64,000 bases of DNA, from positions 7,788,811 through 7,852,810 of the forward strand of contig NC_135058.1 in NCBI RefSeq assembly GCF_051014685.1, read 5' to 3'. The notes beneath the pieces were generated by a model. It was not told the DNA's origin, made no database searches, and saw nothing but the letters and a program-made list of their open reading frames with translations. Source of the stretch: Ptiloglossa arizonensis. Lineage: Eukaryota > Arthropoda > Insecta > Hymenoptera > Colletidae. Of this stretch, positions 1-10,581 are shown one piece after another; positions within the stretch are counted from its first letter, which is position 1, and each line of letters begins with the position of its first letter. A program made the translations under genes and the position numbers.

Positions 1-2395
1 GAAGAAGTAAATTTCGTAGCCGGTGTTGCGCGCCGAAAGATTAGTAATCGTGTGCTCGATCCCGTAAAAAAGAGAAAAAAAATGAACCGCGAACCACCCG
101 CTCGAAATAAACAGCGCGAAAAATGTCGCGAACGCGGAAAACAGAAAAATATAGACGGGACGATCGTGACCCGGTATACCATCGACGCATTCGATTACGC
201 GACATGGAAACGGGACGGCCGTCGGTGCCTCGAATTCAGCGTAACTGTTCTCGGATAAATGCAACGGCCTTGATAACGATCGGGATTATTCAGCTGACTG
301 AATGCGGCACAGAGGCGGCAGCAACGGTAGCGGCGGATTGTGCGCGACTTGTTCGACCAGAAATGAAAGAGCAACTTCGCATGACCGGAACGCTGGCGGT
401 AGTCGTATTTAAAACCAAAAAGGTAAAAAAAAAAAGAAAAAAAAAGAAAAAAATAGACGAGGGAAGCAACGATGGAGGACCGGGAGGAGGGTGGATCGCG
501 AGGTTTAAACGTTTCGCGTTGAAAAGTGGTAGGGAGGGGGCTTACGGTGTAAGTGTCACTCTTTCGAGGGAGAATTAACCGGAGAATAGTTAGCAATGAG
601 CAGTTACCCGGTAACGACGTTCAGAAGGGGATGGAGGAACGAACGGATAGGGGTGGCGAAGAATGAACGAGGGAAGGTGAAACCCGCGCTGCCTTTTATT
701 CCCTTCGCGAAGTGGCGCGAAACGCGGTGAACAGCACTCGCTGCTAGACCAAGGAGAAACCGGGCTGGTTCTATCCTAGAGGAAATTCCAAGGGTGATGG
801 AAATTATCGCGGCCCACCACCATTCCGGAAGCCATGCGCAAATATTCGCGGGAGATGCGTTTAGCGAGACGCTGCGAGAAATTTTCATCCAGGCAGCACG
901 AGAATTTTATAACATTTCCTCTCGTGGCTGCGCGTTCCTCGACCGTATTGGTTCGAGATTACTTTTAACCCGTTCCTCGTCGCGTTGATTTCGCGGAGAA
1001 TCGCCGACGTAACTAATTTACGAGGTTAACGCGGGGAGAGACTTCTTTCGTTCGCGATACCTTGAAGATATTTTACACTTTGCCACGGTGTTCACCCGCG
1101 AGACTCCGATTCGCAGGGCGAAGCTCGCGTGCGCGACGTGGAGAGAATTTTTAAGTAAATTTTCTAAAATCCAACGGGAGAGGATCGGGGAAATTGTGGG
1201 TATACGTTACTCGGAGGAACGGGTAACGATGGTTTCGTTGGAGTAAATAAGCCACGCGAGAGATTCGATGTTTGTTCTTTCTTTTTTTCTTTATCGTTTA
1301 GTACGGTTTCGGGTAATATTGAGAGCACTTCTGTGAGGTTAAACGATAACGAGAGTCACTCGGAGTGGTACGATCTTCGAGGAAGACGAATGAACAAATT
1401 ACTCGTTATAAGAACGGACAATGGTAAATTATTCCGATAGGGTTGATTCGTATGCATACTATATCTCCAAATTCTTTGACTCTGTTAGATCACTCTGCTC
1501 CTCGATGAATAAACATGGAATGCAAATTTGCTGCAGGTACGCTTTACTACGAGAGGGGATTGTCGAGTTATTACACTTGCCTTTTCTAATAGAGAAAATT
1601 AGTCGAGTAAGGAACAGAGGTAATACCGAAACAAATCTATTTCGCATCGAGTAACGTTATGTTTTATAAGTACGCCTTAAAGAAAAGTCCATTTAGACTA
1701 TAAAAGATAATCATCGATACCCATGGACCGATTTTGCTCAGAATCGAATCAAAAACAAATTTTATTCTTTCAAAAGTCGAAACGTACTCAAGAGATCTTG
1801 ATTAAAATACTTTCCTCCCTTATAAAAAGAAACTCGATTCTATTGGAATAAAGATCAACGTCTACAGAAATTTCCCCTGTTCTTAAATATATAAAGTCTA
1901 ATCTTTAAAACGTTCCACACCCCTCGATGCAACCGAATACGAGTAAAGATCGAGCTCCGTTGAGTTAATGTCTCGAGTCGAGTGTGTTACATGATAAAGG
2001 ATCGAGCTCGTCTCCTCCGTGGAACTCGACTATTGACTCCTGATATTCACCCTCTTTTCCGCCTCGTAAACACGCCGTTCGGCCGCGAAAAAAAGTGCCC
2101 CGGAGAATGAACTGCGCGCGGAAGTGACGCGTGAAAAGGGTATGTCATTTACGAATTTATTTTATCGAGAGGGTGTGAACGGTTCCCGGGCGACGCTGCC
2201 AGAAACCCCGTCACCGTGAATGCGAGCATGACTCGCGCGACCGTCTGGCAATTTATTTTCGCGCGTACGTTAAACGGGTGTCTCCCTTTCTTGTCGCTGA
2301 ACGCGAATCGCGCCGTGATATTTTCCCGAGCGGGGGAAATATCGTGCGCGATAAAATAGAGAGCTGTTTAGATTTGATCGACGGCTCTCGAAACG
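1..2395. other. Gene-free stretch, GC-rich left flank
   Basis: I see no supportable gene. CpG dinucleotides are frequent and open frames on both strands are short and overlapping, as expected for GC-rich non-coding DNA. A purine run at 424-453 is almost pure A with scattered G. Base composition becomes more AT-rich from about 1,400 to 1,920, then GC-rich again. Confidence 0.5.
424..453 (+). repeat. A-rich purine tract
   Basis: About 30 bases of A interrupted only by single G residues. It is a low-complexity tract. A retroposed poly(A) tail is possible but nothing upstream resembles a retroposed gene. Confidence 0.7.
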
Positions 2396-2398
2396 ATT

Positions 2399-2680
2399 GC
2401 AGTATCTCCCGTATAACTGAACGAATTTCATCCCCGGGTAACTGAATTATTAAGTATCCAACTCTGCGCCCGAACGTTCGGTTATTCGGGCGATATTGTC
2501 TCGCGTGTTTATTATCGAACGAATAATTTTTAAATTAATTCGTTGGCTATGAAATAGAATGTTCATTTTTTGACGAATACTCTTGTGCGGGTACTCCCGG
2601 ATAACTGACAGAGTTGGAGCGATGGATAGGTGAATCGAAGTACGAACACTCTTTATAACCGAGTGTTCAGTTATCCGGGT
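2399..2680. repeat. Cluster of CCGGATAACTGA-like motifs with an inverted pair
   Basis: Variants of the 12-mer occur near 2,409 (CCGTATAACTGA), 2,434 (CCGGGTAACTGA) and 2,597 (CCGGATAACTGA), and in reverse orientation near 2,667. The 2,596-2,608 and 2,667-2,679 copies form a perfect 13-bp inverted pair. The intervening segment holds a smaller hairpin (ACACTC/GAGTGT). Two further copies lie near 5,527 and 5,935. Function unknown; a protein-binding site or a decayed element end are both possible. Confidence 0.45.
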
Positions 2681-2779
2681 GATACCGTGTTGTGTTTATT
2701 GTTGGAATGAAATTTTTTCAAATGTTTCGCGTGTCTGGAATACATTGAAATAAATACGTTTCCTCCGGTTGCATTTCAG

Positions 2780-2909
2780 ATGGCATTTGATGTTACGAGC
2801 GAAACGGGGTGGTCTCATATACCGTGGCGATCTCTACATACGCGCGTGGCAGCTGCAAAGCGAATCTCGTCGTCGAGCGCACCAACATCAGGGGAATCTC
2901 TGCTTATCG
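2780..2909 (+). CDS. Exon-like piece, product unknown
   Basis: The segment is bounded by an acceptor-like TTGCATTTCAG ending at 2,779 and a consensus donor GTGAGT at 2,910. Two of three frames are open throughout. The third opens after an early stop and has the most gene-like codon use: 21 of 32 codons end in G or C, including residues ARGSCKANLVVE. That string faintly resembles the end of an immunoglobulin-type domain, but I cannot claim homology. The frame conflict is a real weakness: the frame with best codon use would need a different, poorer acceptor near 2,800. It may be a chance combination. Confidence 0.2.
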
Positions 2910-2915
2910 GTGAGT

Positions 2916-4377
2916 AATTTTCGTCTTTTCAGGTTCTGGTCCAATTTTCGAGGGATTTCAAAGGATACACACAAGAGATTGAATCGAAAGGTTCGAATAT
3001 TTAAATCGCGTTAAGAATATGAAGACAAGTCTGTAGAAAACGAAGTTAAATCTTCGGTGGTGCTAGGATGGCGACGTTGAACCATTTTCACCGAGGCCAC
3101 TTTTCCCAATTTTCATAGTCATCTTCGTGTCTTTAAAGTTCTTTCGAAACATCGTTTAAGGCATTTACTCGAAAAAGTTTCCGTTCTCTGGCATAGTTCG
3201 AGGATTACGATGAAAAAAGAGGTCGACTAATGATATTCCCGTACCGCGAAGAAAACCACTGATCCTTAAAGTATGGAAGAAACCATTTATCCTCGTCGAT
3301 AACGGTAAATAAAAGAATGTAAAATCGATGAAACCATCAGCGGTGCGCGCCAGGACCAATAAAAGTGGTAAATGCTTTAATATTACAGAATTGCAAAAGC
3401 AGTGAAACGTATTGTGCGGTTACAATGGTATTGATATCGAGCACCCTCGACTGTGATAAAAAATATTGCCTTTATTTTACGATGAATTCTTTAAAAAGTG
3501 TCACGATCGGAAGGAGGACGCCGAATGATATTAATAACTTTTATTAAGTTCCCAAGGGCACTCGGGGTCGATTGTACTTTACGACCCTTTCACTTTGATC
3601 CGTACGTTTCACTATTTCCCCCATTCCTTCGTCACATTTTGTCTTTAATACTTCCTCTCGTGAAAATACGGAGATGAAAGTAATTGAAGAAATTAGTCTA
3701 GGTACAGAGGAGCCCCGGATACCAAGAACCGGTATAGTTCCGTTCCGTTGGCCTCTTAAACTCTTTCGGAGATTAATTGAGATTCTTCGGTCACGTCGTA
3801 TCGCCATAATTCTAATTAAATAGATTTGGCTCCTTTCGGTCTCCTTCCGGTTCCCTCGTTCTCTATTCACCCCGCGTTCGCCGCGCAGTTCGTTCCAGTC
3901 GTTAAAGATTCAACTCGTAAAAACTCGGTCATTTTGGACCCACGATATCTCTTCCCGACTCTTTCTTTTCTAATCAAGAGTCCTTCATTGGTTGTTCCCA
4001 ATATTTTCGACGTATGGCTCCGGTAAATGATAGAGAATACACAACATCCAGTGTACGAATATTTTACATTATTTCTCAATATATCGATCGTTACTAACAC
4101 AATATGTGGATACATTGCAAGTAAAGTAGCTACGCTAAATTGTTTCCTTAATTTCCTAAATCGATCCTTTAATACCCAATTAGAATATTGATAATTTTAA
4201 GGTAGTGCAATTTCTACAACCACCGCATAGTAATTATATTTATTTCGTGCCCATTCTATTTTAACTCTAGTCACCGCTCGAAAAATTAGAAGAAAATAAA
4301 ATAAAATACATATAATTCATCCGATATACATTTATTCCCGTTAAAAATGTAATTTTTGACGCAAAGCGAATCTCGTT
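2916..4377. other. Gene-free stretch
   Basis: Moderately AT-rich, with short frames only. I found no repeat, RNA gene or promoter that I could support. Composition shifts sharply to GC-rich at about 4,360, where the next exon-like piece lies. Confidence 0.45.
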
Positions 4378-4623
4378 GTGAATTCAGCCGCGTGCGACAA
4401 ATTCGGTCCACCACTTGGCCCCAGTATGGTTCTCGAAACTCGTTCCTCCTTCGTTCTTCGGCAACAAATCCCAATACCCCCGTGGGACACGCGATCGAGG
4501 CAGAGGCGTGGATCGTTCGGTGTCGACGGGACAGGGTATTCGCCCCTCGACGCGTGTTCCCGCGTGTCGGCGAGCTGGCGAGCGTCAGGACTCCCCTCAA
4601 ACGTGTCGAATTGTCTGTTGCAG

Positions 4624-4722
4624 GAGGGCGGTTGTTTGACACCGCGTGTCGCCAGCGTGTCGGTGCAGCTCGAGCAGGACAGCAACAAGTCGGAACAACT
4701 GGAACGGGCGCCGCGTTGTAAC
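4624..4722 (+). CDS. Exon-like piece, product unknown
   Basis: A pyrimidine-containing acceptor (TTGTCTGTTGCAG) ends at 4,623 and a donor-like GTACGT starts at 4,723. The 99 bp between are exactly 33 codons, open in one frame, with 24 of 33 codons ending in G or C. Residues include PRVASVSVQLEQDSNKSEQL, which reads like a real hydrophilic protein segment. The same frame stays open from 4,378 to 4,809, so a longer exon is possible. A long antisense frame (4,286-5,011) overlaps it, as is common in GC-rich DNA. I do not recognise the family. Confidence 0.3.
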
Positions 4723-5848
4723 GTACGTACCTGTAGACAGCCGCGAAAGGGAAAACCGCGCGTGACCGCGCCTGCTCTCCTCGTTCAGAACCTCCTGAAG
4801 ACGCTCTAGCTTCCGCGAACATTCGAGTAATTCGCCCGTTCTCCTTCCCTCGTCGTCCTACCCGATGGACTAGACCACGACGAGACACGCGACAACCACA
4901 GTACCGAGTTTCGAACCACCGGATGGTTTCGAAGAAATTCCCATTCGGAAGAATGTTCGGTTCGCGCGTCGTGGACCCGTGAAGTCGATATTTTCGCGAC
5001 ACGAAGGGCAAGGGACGCAGGGAAGATGTCTCGCGCGTACCACCGACGTCACGTCGCGTCGCGGTTCACGCGTTTCCTCGCGCGATAATAATCTGTATCC
5101 GGTTCTCGAACGAATACGCGACAGAGGAAACGTAACGGCGCGCGGGACACAACCAGAATTCGACTTGGAGATCGGAAACTAGACGGTGGGAAATCCGCCA
5201 GGGAGGACCAAGCGAGCTCCGCGCGCTTTTCATCGAAAAATCGGTGAAACGCGAACACGAGAGCGGCGGGGCACACGACTAGAACCCGAAACGAAGATCG
5301 TACCAGGACCTAGAAACGAAAACGTCGTTCGAGTCTCGCGATAATCCTTACGCGCACGCGATCCGAGAGACGATGACCGACGTTGGTAATATAGTTACTA
5401 TCAGTAGTGTCGAGATGTTTCTATAAATATTCGCTGTACTTCGAGTGTGCTTTCGACGTTTTCAGAGAGACAGTGCTCGCCACGACGGTGCGCCCATCGC
5501 TGTTTTGCCCGTGTGAACGGTACCGACCGGATAACTGAGAACGAGTCGCTTTCGTCGAATCGCATCCGATCGGTAAAAGTTGGAATTTTTATACCCGTCG
5601 TTGGATCTTCGCGAGAATATTACCAACGGATCTGCGAGATTCTCCCGAGTAAAACGAGTACAAACACGACCATGCTCGAACTATCTTCGATCGCGCGTGT
5701 TCGGGGCACGGTGCCCCTCGCAGCGCGGCAAGTTTGTCCGAAGGGGGTCGTGTCTATACTCGTTTCAATCGGTGTAACTTCAGCTGTTCAATAACGATAC
5801 TCTCGTAAAGCTGGAACGCAAAATGTGGAAATTTCAATTTTCATTCAG
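4723..5848. other. GC-rich stretch without a supported gene
   Basis: CpG-dense sequence with many short frames on both strands and no family I recognise. It could be promoter or 5' untranslated sequence for the signal-peptide-like start at 6,616, but there is no clear TATA plus initiator pair. One CCGGATAACTGA copy lies near 5,527. Confidence 0.35.
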
Positions 5849-5970
5849 GTACGATTCAACCTATGATGCTTCGTCGCGCTTCTTGTATCTCGGGGATGAA
5901 AGGGGCCGATTTCTGGAAAGAAATCGCTACCTACCCGGATAACTGCGAGCTCCGATTCGGTTTCAGTTAA
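5849..5970 (+). CDS. Exon-like piece after a strong acceptor, frame ambiguous
   Basis: A good acceptor (TTTCAATTTTCATTCAG) ends at 5,848. Two frames stay open afterwards. One ends at a stop at 5,968-5,970 and contains GMKGADFWKEIATYPDNCEL. The other ends at 5,940-5,942 and contains SSRFLYLGDERGRFLERNRY. Both look protein-like, so the reading frame cannot be chosen by eye. The CAG/GTACGA junction could equally be a donor. Treat as a splice-site candidate rather than a gene. Confidence 0.15.
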
Positions 5971-6615
5971 CCGGACGGTACTCGCGTTCGACGCCGGACT
6001 CGAGGAGTATATAGTATATACCTTTTCGTCGAGTGTCACGTCGGTTTGTACGTTCTTTCGCGCCGCGGGCCCCGAGGAGCGCAAAAATTCGCCGATACGC
6101 TCCGCTCGGGATACGCGCGAAGAACGCGCCGAGGAACGCGCGAATCGATGCCAGCGAAAATTTACACGGCCGCGATCGGAGGGGGCCGATCCGACGCGCT
6201 TTTCTTCCGCCGAAGCATCGTTTCGAAGAATATTTTTCTTTCACCTTCGTTCCTACGAGACAGAAGCACGCGTTCGTTGCAGAGAACCGCGAGGGGAACC
6301 CCGACGACGACGAGATGTAAATACACCTACACGAAATACACACACAGACACACGTATACACATACGCAAACAAAACGCGCAGTTTAGCAACACATCGTAC
6401 ACATTGCACACCGCCGAACCAAGCGTCGAACCGCTCTCGAATTTATTTTTCACACGACGAGCGCGACGATGACGGTGAAAAGTGTCGTCACCCCGTACCT
6501 AACACTTTCAACTCGCTGCGATCGTTTCCCTCGGAATCGTTCTTCGCGTGTTCGTCGCTACATTGCCGGACACGTAGTTCTCCGCACGTAACTACACGGT
6601 GCCAATCTTAGCGTA

Positions 6616-6660
6616 ATGAACGTAACCGCCGTTTCTCGGGCGTGTTTGGTATGGCTTTTT
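6616..6660 (+). CDS. Possible first coding exon (signal-peptide-like start)
   Basis: ATG at 6,616 opens a 15-codon frame (MNVTAVSRACLVWLF) that runs directly into a consensus donor GTAAGT at 6,661, in phase 0. The residues resemble the start of a secretory signal peptide, with a short N-region and then hydrophobic residues. The upstream 1 kb is GC-rich, as a promoter-proximal region might be. No downstream exon could be identified, so the gene would need a large intron. ATG followed by GTAAGT will also occur by chance in 64 kb. Confidence 0.2.
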
Positions 6661-8208
6661 GTAAGTGAATCGACTATGGTAATGTGCGTTCGACTACGAA
6701 ACGCGGACTATATATCAAATAAATACGTCACTCTTCGATGAGCTTTGTTCGGCAACGTTTCCGGTCTCGTTCGAAGCGCGACTTACCACGAACTCGTACG
6801 ATTCGAACGGAGCGGTTGCAATTTTCTTTTTCGGGGCACGAGCGACCAGCTTCCATCGCGTTTGGTAATTTTAGCCGATAACTCGCCGCTCTTGGGGGAA
6901 AAAATATCTCTCTTCTGACCGACGAGCGTTGAATACCTTTTATGCACGGTGTTTCGCGATCGGTGCGTATATATTCGCTTTCGAGGGAATGAAACGCGAA
7001 TGGACAGCCACCGGTGAACAGAATGGTAAAATTGATCGTGGCTATCGATCTCGCGTGACTGGTCTCGTGTATCGTTATTGTAATTTCTTCGGGGTCATCG
7101 TTAATTGGAGATTTAAACGAACGCCGTAACGTCGAAGATTATTACCACCCGAGTGGGTCTCGAAAATTGTAAACGATAGCAAACAGACACTTTTACGAAA
7201 ATTTCAGGATTCGGTGGTACTTTCTCGCGCTTGGAAACGGCGAAACTGACGTTTGTGTATTGAAAACTCGCGCAGAGAACCATTGTATCGGCTACAGAAT
7301 GGGATCCGTTGACAAAATCTTACCGACGTGTCCAACAGATCCGGGACGAAATCCAGGAGATCTGACTGTAAATTTTGTAACATATTTCGCTTAAGAAAAT
7401 TATTTTTCAACTACCATAGTTTCGGGGCTACGCGGGTGGAAATAACTATTATCGGGTACGATATCTAAGCGGCGATGTTCCATTAAATTATTTCGGAGGA
7501 ACAAATCCGTAGGCGGGGGAGTTCGGTAAAATTTTTGCGGGAAAATTCGATAAACTGTTACGTGGAAACGTCAACAGCGATATCGATCCGCCGGAACGTC
7601 ACGGAATCGAAGGTAGGGAAATAGGATCACGGGGAACCGAATTTAAACCGGGTCACCGAACGTTACGTACATACAACCGGGTCTCGTTTTCACTGAAACG
7701 TTTTTCGAACGACGAGCGAATCGTCATTGCAAATTCGAAACGAAATAAAAGGTTGCTCAACGCCCGGACAAGAAAGCGACGATTAAATCGTTGGATCGTC
7801 TTCCTTCTCTCGACGAAAACCGAGGAATCGTGTGTACCTGGTGCAATCGGGGCGCCATCGAGACGAACGCCGGCTTCCAATTAAAAGGAAACCCTCCTCC
7901 TCCCCCTCGGATCGGAGTGTATCCTTTTGTGTATCTTTCCGGGTCCGCGAGCCATCGGGTCCGATAAAACCGTCGCAGTTTCTTGTTTAATCGAGGTCGA
8001 AAGTGACGCAGAACGTCCTCTCCCCTCCCCGCTCCCCCGGTGTCCCCACGCCCCCTCCCCACTCTTTGTTCCCGGAGTTTCGTCGGTTGCACGTGCGCCC
8101 GGGCGAGACCCATCCTCGTAAATCGTCGCTTTAAACGAACGCCCGGCACCGAAACGTTGCCAAAACTTAATGGAAGACCAATGTATATATACCCTTGTAC
8201 ACTGAACG

Positions 8209-8268
8209 GAAGAAAGAAAAAAAATCGAAAAAAAAAAGAAAGAAGAAGAAGAAGAAGGAGAAGAAACA
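8209..8268 (+). repeat. Purine-rich (GAA/A) microsatellite
   Basis: Sixty bases that are almost purely A and G, ending in repeated AGA triplets. It explains the lysine- and arginine-rich or phenylalanine-rich translations in this area. Confidence 0.8.
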
Positions 8269-8466
8269 CAGAAAAACCGTTGAAACATCGAAACATTCGG
8301 CGATGCTTATTGGAATTCTCTTCTACGATTTAATGACGTATTCGTCGTTCGTGTGTTTAATAAACGACGATTGCGCGAACGAGCGACGCGTCACGGAACT
8401 CGAGCGTTCGGGCTTCCGGGCGTCTACAGACGTCCGGTCAACAGGATCACGTACGTGAATCAGTGA

Positions 8467-8467
8467 C

Positions 8468-8540
<73 letters not shown>

Positions 8541-8586
8541 TATATATATACATATGGTATGTGCATATATGTATATACATATGTAC
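8467..8586. repeat. (TA)n microsatellite with imperfect flank
   Basis: Near-pure TA dinucleotides run from about 8,467 to 8,537. They are followed by an imperfect TA/TG/CA-containing tail to about 8,586. A run this long can extrude as a cruciform and is likely length-polymorphic. It falsely opens tyrosine/isoleucine frames on both strands. Confidence 0.9.
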
Positions 8587-9090
8587 GTATTCGAGAGCTT
8601 CGGAAAATAGAGTCATACGTGGGCGCGATCGAGGCTTCAAATAAGATTCCTGGATGTCAAATACGCGAACGTGACGCGAATTTATCCCGGAACATTTGCG
8701 TCGGTACGTGTGTACGTTCCGTTCGCCCGATATTCTCACCAGCCCCTCACCCCTTCCCCCTCGTCCGCGCTTCTTTTGCCCTCACCTGTCCCCCGGCTTC
8801 AGGAATTTTTAAATCCGAAGCACGTTGGTAACGATATAGAGGAGGAGACCTTGCCATTGGCCGCACAGAAATTTAACCAACCCACTCCCCATCCTGTGTA
8901 CCCCTCCGAAAATTCTCCTTCACCATCGAGTGACGACCTCGTTACGAGCAGCGAACGATGGCGACCGTATCGGTGTGGTGTGCGCGAGAGCAGCCATTTT
9001 GGAGGTCGATCGAATCGAGATGAAATATTTTTTTAAGTGTGCTCGAGCAACCACGAGCGTCGACGTTGCTTCGGTTAGACATTGTGTATA

Positions 9091-9482
9091 CAGGGTGTTA
9101 CGTGAACGGCGGGACGATTTCGTGGAATTGTCACCGTCCGTGCGGTGCTTCGTCTTCGAATTAGCATTTAATCCTGGGAGACTTCGATGCGCGATCAAGC
9201 GCGTTCGAGCCCGCGACTGTTCGCGAATGCTGCGAATCGGCCTCGCGCGTTTCACCCGCCATTTTCTCAAGCTTTCTCCTGTTCGTTCATCGTCACAGAA
9301 TCTTATACGTCGAATAGAGTTTTTTATTTTGTTTTTCTTCCTCTTCTTCTTCTTCTTCTTCTTCTTGTTGTCTCGATTTGTTTTCCTCGATTTTCGTTTC
9401 GCGAAAATTCTGCACTTACGAGTGTAATTTACGATTACACTCGTAAATTCGTCGCTGTTTCAATCGAACGCGCAACACCTTG
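9091..9482. mobile_element. Probable MITE with CAGGGTGTT-type terminal inverted repeats
   Basis: The left end CAGGGTGTTACG and right end CGCAACACCTTG are inverted matches (10 of 12). The similarity extends several bases further inward, and TATA flanks the ends on both sides as a possible target duplication. The 392-bp interior has no transposase. It contains a CTT microsatellite (about 9,340-9,366) and a perfect 13-bp hairpin near the right end. CAGGGTGT-type ends are common among insect DNA transposons, but I cannot assign a superfamily. TATA could also be part of a longer inverted repeat. Confidence 0.45.
9416..9446. repeat. Perfect 13-bp hairpin
   Basis: TTACGAGTGTAAT at 9,416-9,428 is the exact reverse complement of 9,434-9,446, with a 5-base loop. 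It lies inside the putative MITE close to its right end, consistent with a subterminal structure. A small structured RNA is an alternative. Confidence 0.7.
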
Positions 9483-10518
9483 TATACGCCCACGACGGAA
9501 CGCTAACCTCTAATTTGACTCGGAAGTAAATTGTTTTGAGGCGATCGTCGAATTGTTCGCGAATCGCTCGAGAACCTCGCGTTCAACGAGCGCACGGGAT
9601 CAGGAACGGTGGAATTTCTCGGTGAAGCTGACTGACGCGAGTTGTTGTTCGCGACGGTGTTGCGACGAAATCGATGTAATTAAGGACCCGGCTAATTCCC
9701 CGAGACGACGATGTAAACGTTATTTTATTATCGTAACGGATAGTAACGGAGAAGTATTCGTATAGCTATGCTTTACTACCTGAAACGGTATCGAAATTGT
9801 TACAATAATTGCTCAGCAACTAAGAGGCGAGAGAGACGAGTTGTTCATCGCTTACTGTGTACAGTACAACTTACACGAATAAAAACACTATAGCTACTTT
9901 TCCAACCTTAAATGATCTACGACGAAGTACGAGAATACATTGCAACCACTTTTCATTCGCGTTCATTTGCCGTGACTTTACGTTTACTCGCGTGACGCGA
10001 GGTTACAATGGCGGACAACGAGGAAGCTCGACGAAACGAACTCGTACCTCTTAAGGGAGTACTCTGGTTTGGACGGTCGGAGGATTTAATTTTCGAGTCG
10101 TAAATTACGCAGCGTGGGTGTAAAATTCGTAAAATTAACGAAATTTGGAAACGAGAAGTTCGCGTGAACGTAAGCGTCGCGCAACGTTTATTATTATTAT
10201 TATTTTTTCCATTTACTCGGGCATCGGTGCGTTTCTCTTCAAAGACATTTATTTCAACGGAGCAAGCGTCCGTGTATCGAGTACGGAGTATCAAGGGTAA
10301 TTGCTATACATCGTGATTCACTTTATAACCGCGCGAGAGACTTCGTATACGTTTCTCTCGAAACGATGTTTTTCAAATTGGCAACACTCGTAGATACGTT
10401 GGCTCGTGCTTTCGAATTTCGAATGCACTATCGTCCCAAACGGAATTGCATTAATGTCTGCAATTTTTTCACTCTACGCAGAAAGTTGCAAAGTTAACGT
10501 TAAAAATCAAATTTTCAG
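9483..10518. other. Gene-free stretch
   Basis: Short frames only. A TTA triplet run lies at about 10,189-10,206. The last 60 bases before 10,519 become AT-rich and pyrimidine-containing, which fits an intron end feeding the exon-like piece that follows. Confidence 0.4.
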
Positions 10519-10581
10519 ACATCCAACGGCCACAATTTCGGCGATATCTGCGGGTTCACGGCCTTCGTGCACTGTTGCTAA
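10519..10581 (+). CDS. Possible terminal coding exon, product unknown
   Basis: Acceptor-like AAATTTTCAG ends at 10,518. It is followed by 20 sense codons and TAA at 10,579. Sixteen of the 20 codons end in G or C, and 13 in C, although the surroundings are AT-rich. The residues are TSNGHNFGDICGFTAFVHCC. This codon pattern is more gene-like than most of the window. The other two frames are also open over this short length, so confidence stays low. I do not recognise the protein. Confidence 0.25.
   Translation, partial: TSNGHNFGDICGFTAFVHCC

Larger units (their letters stand above)
6667..9090. other. Gene-free stretch with microsatellites
   Basis: No gene is supportable. The stretch contains a purine tract, a long TA run and C-rich patches near 8,030-8,060 and 8,740-8,765. 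The apparent long antisense frames at 7,757-8,296 are driven by the purine tract and repetitive composition. Confidence 0.45.

Noticed and set aside
4286..5011. 241-codon minus-strand open frame, the longest in the window
   Set aside because: It overlaps a better-biased plus-strand frame in GC-rich DNA, has no recognisable domain and ends in AT-rich low-complexity residues.
8463..8739. Tyrosine/isoleucine repeat proteins on both strands
   Set aside because: Translation of the TA microsatellite.
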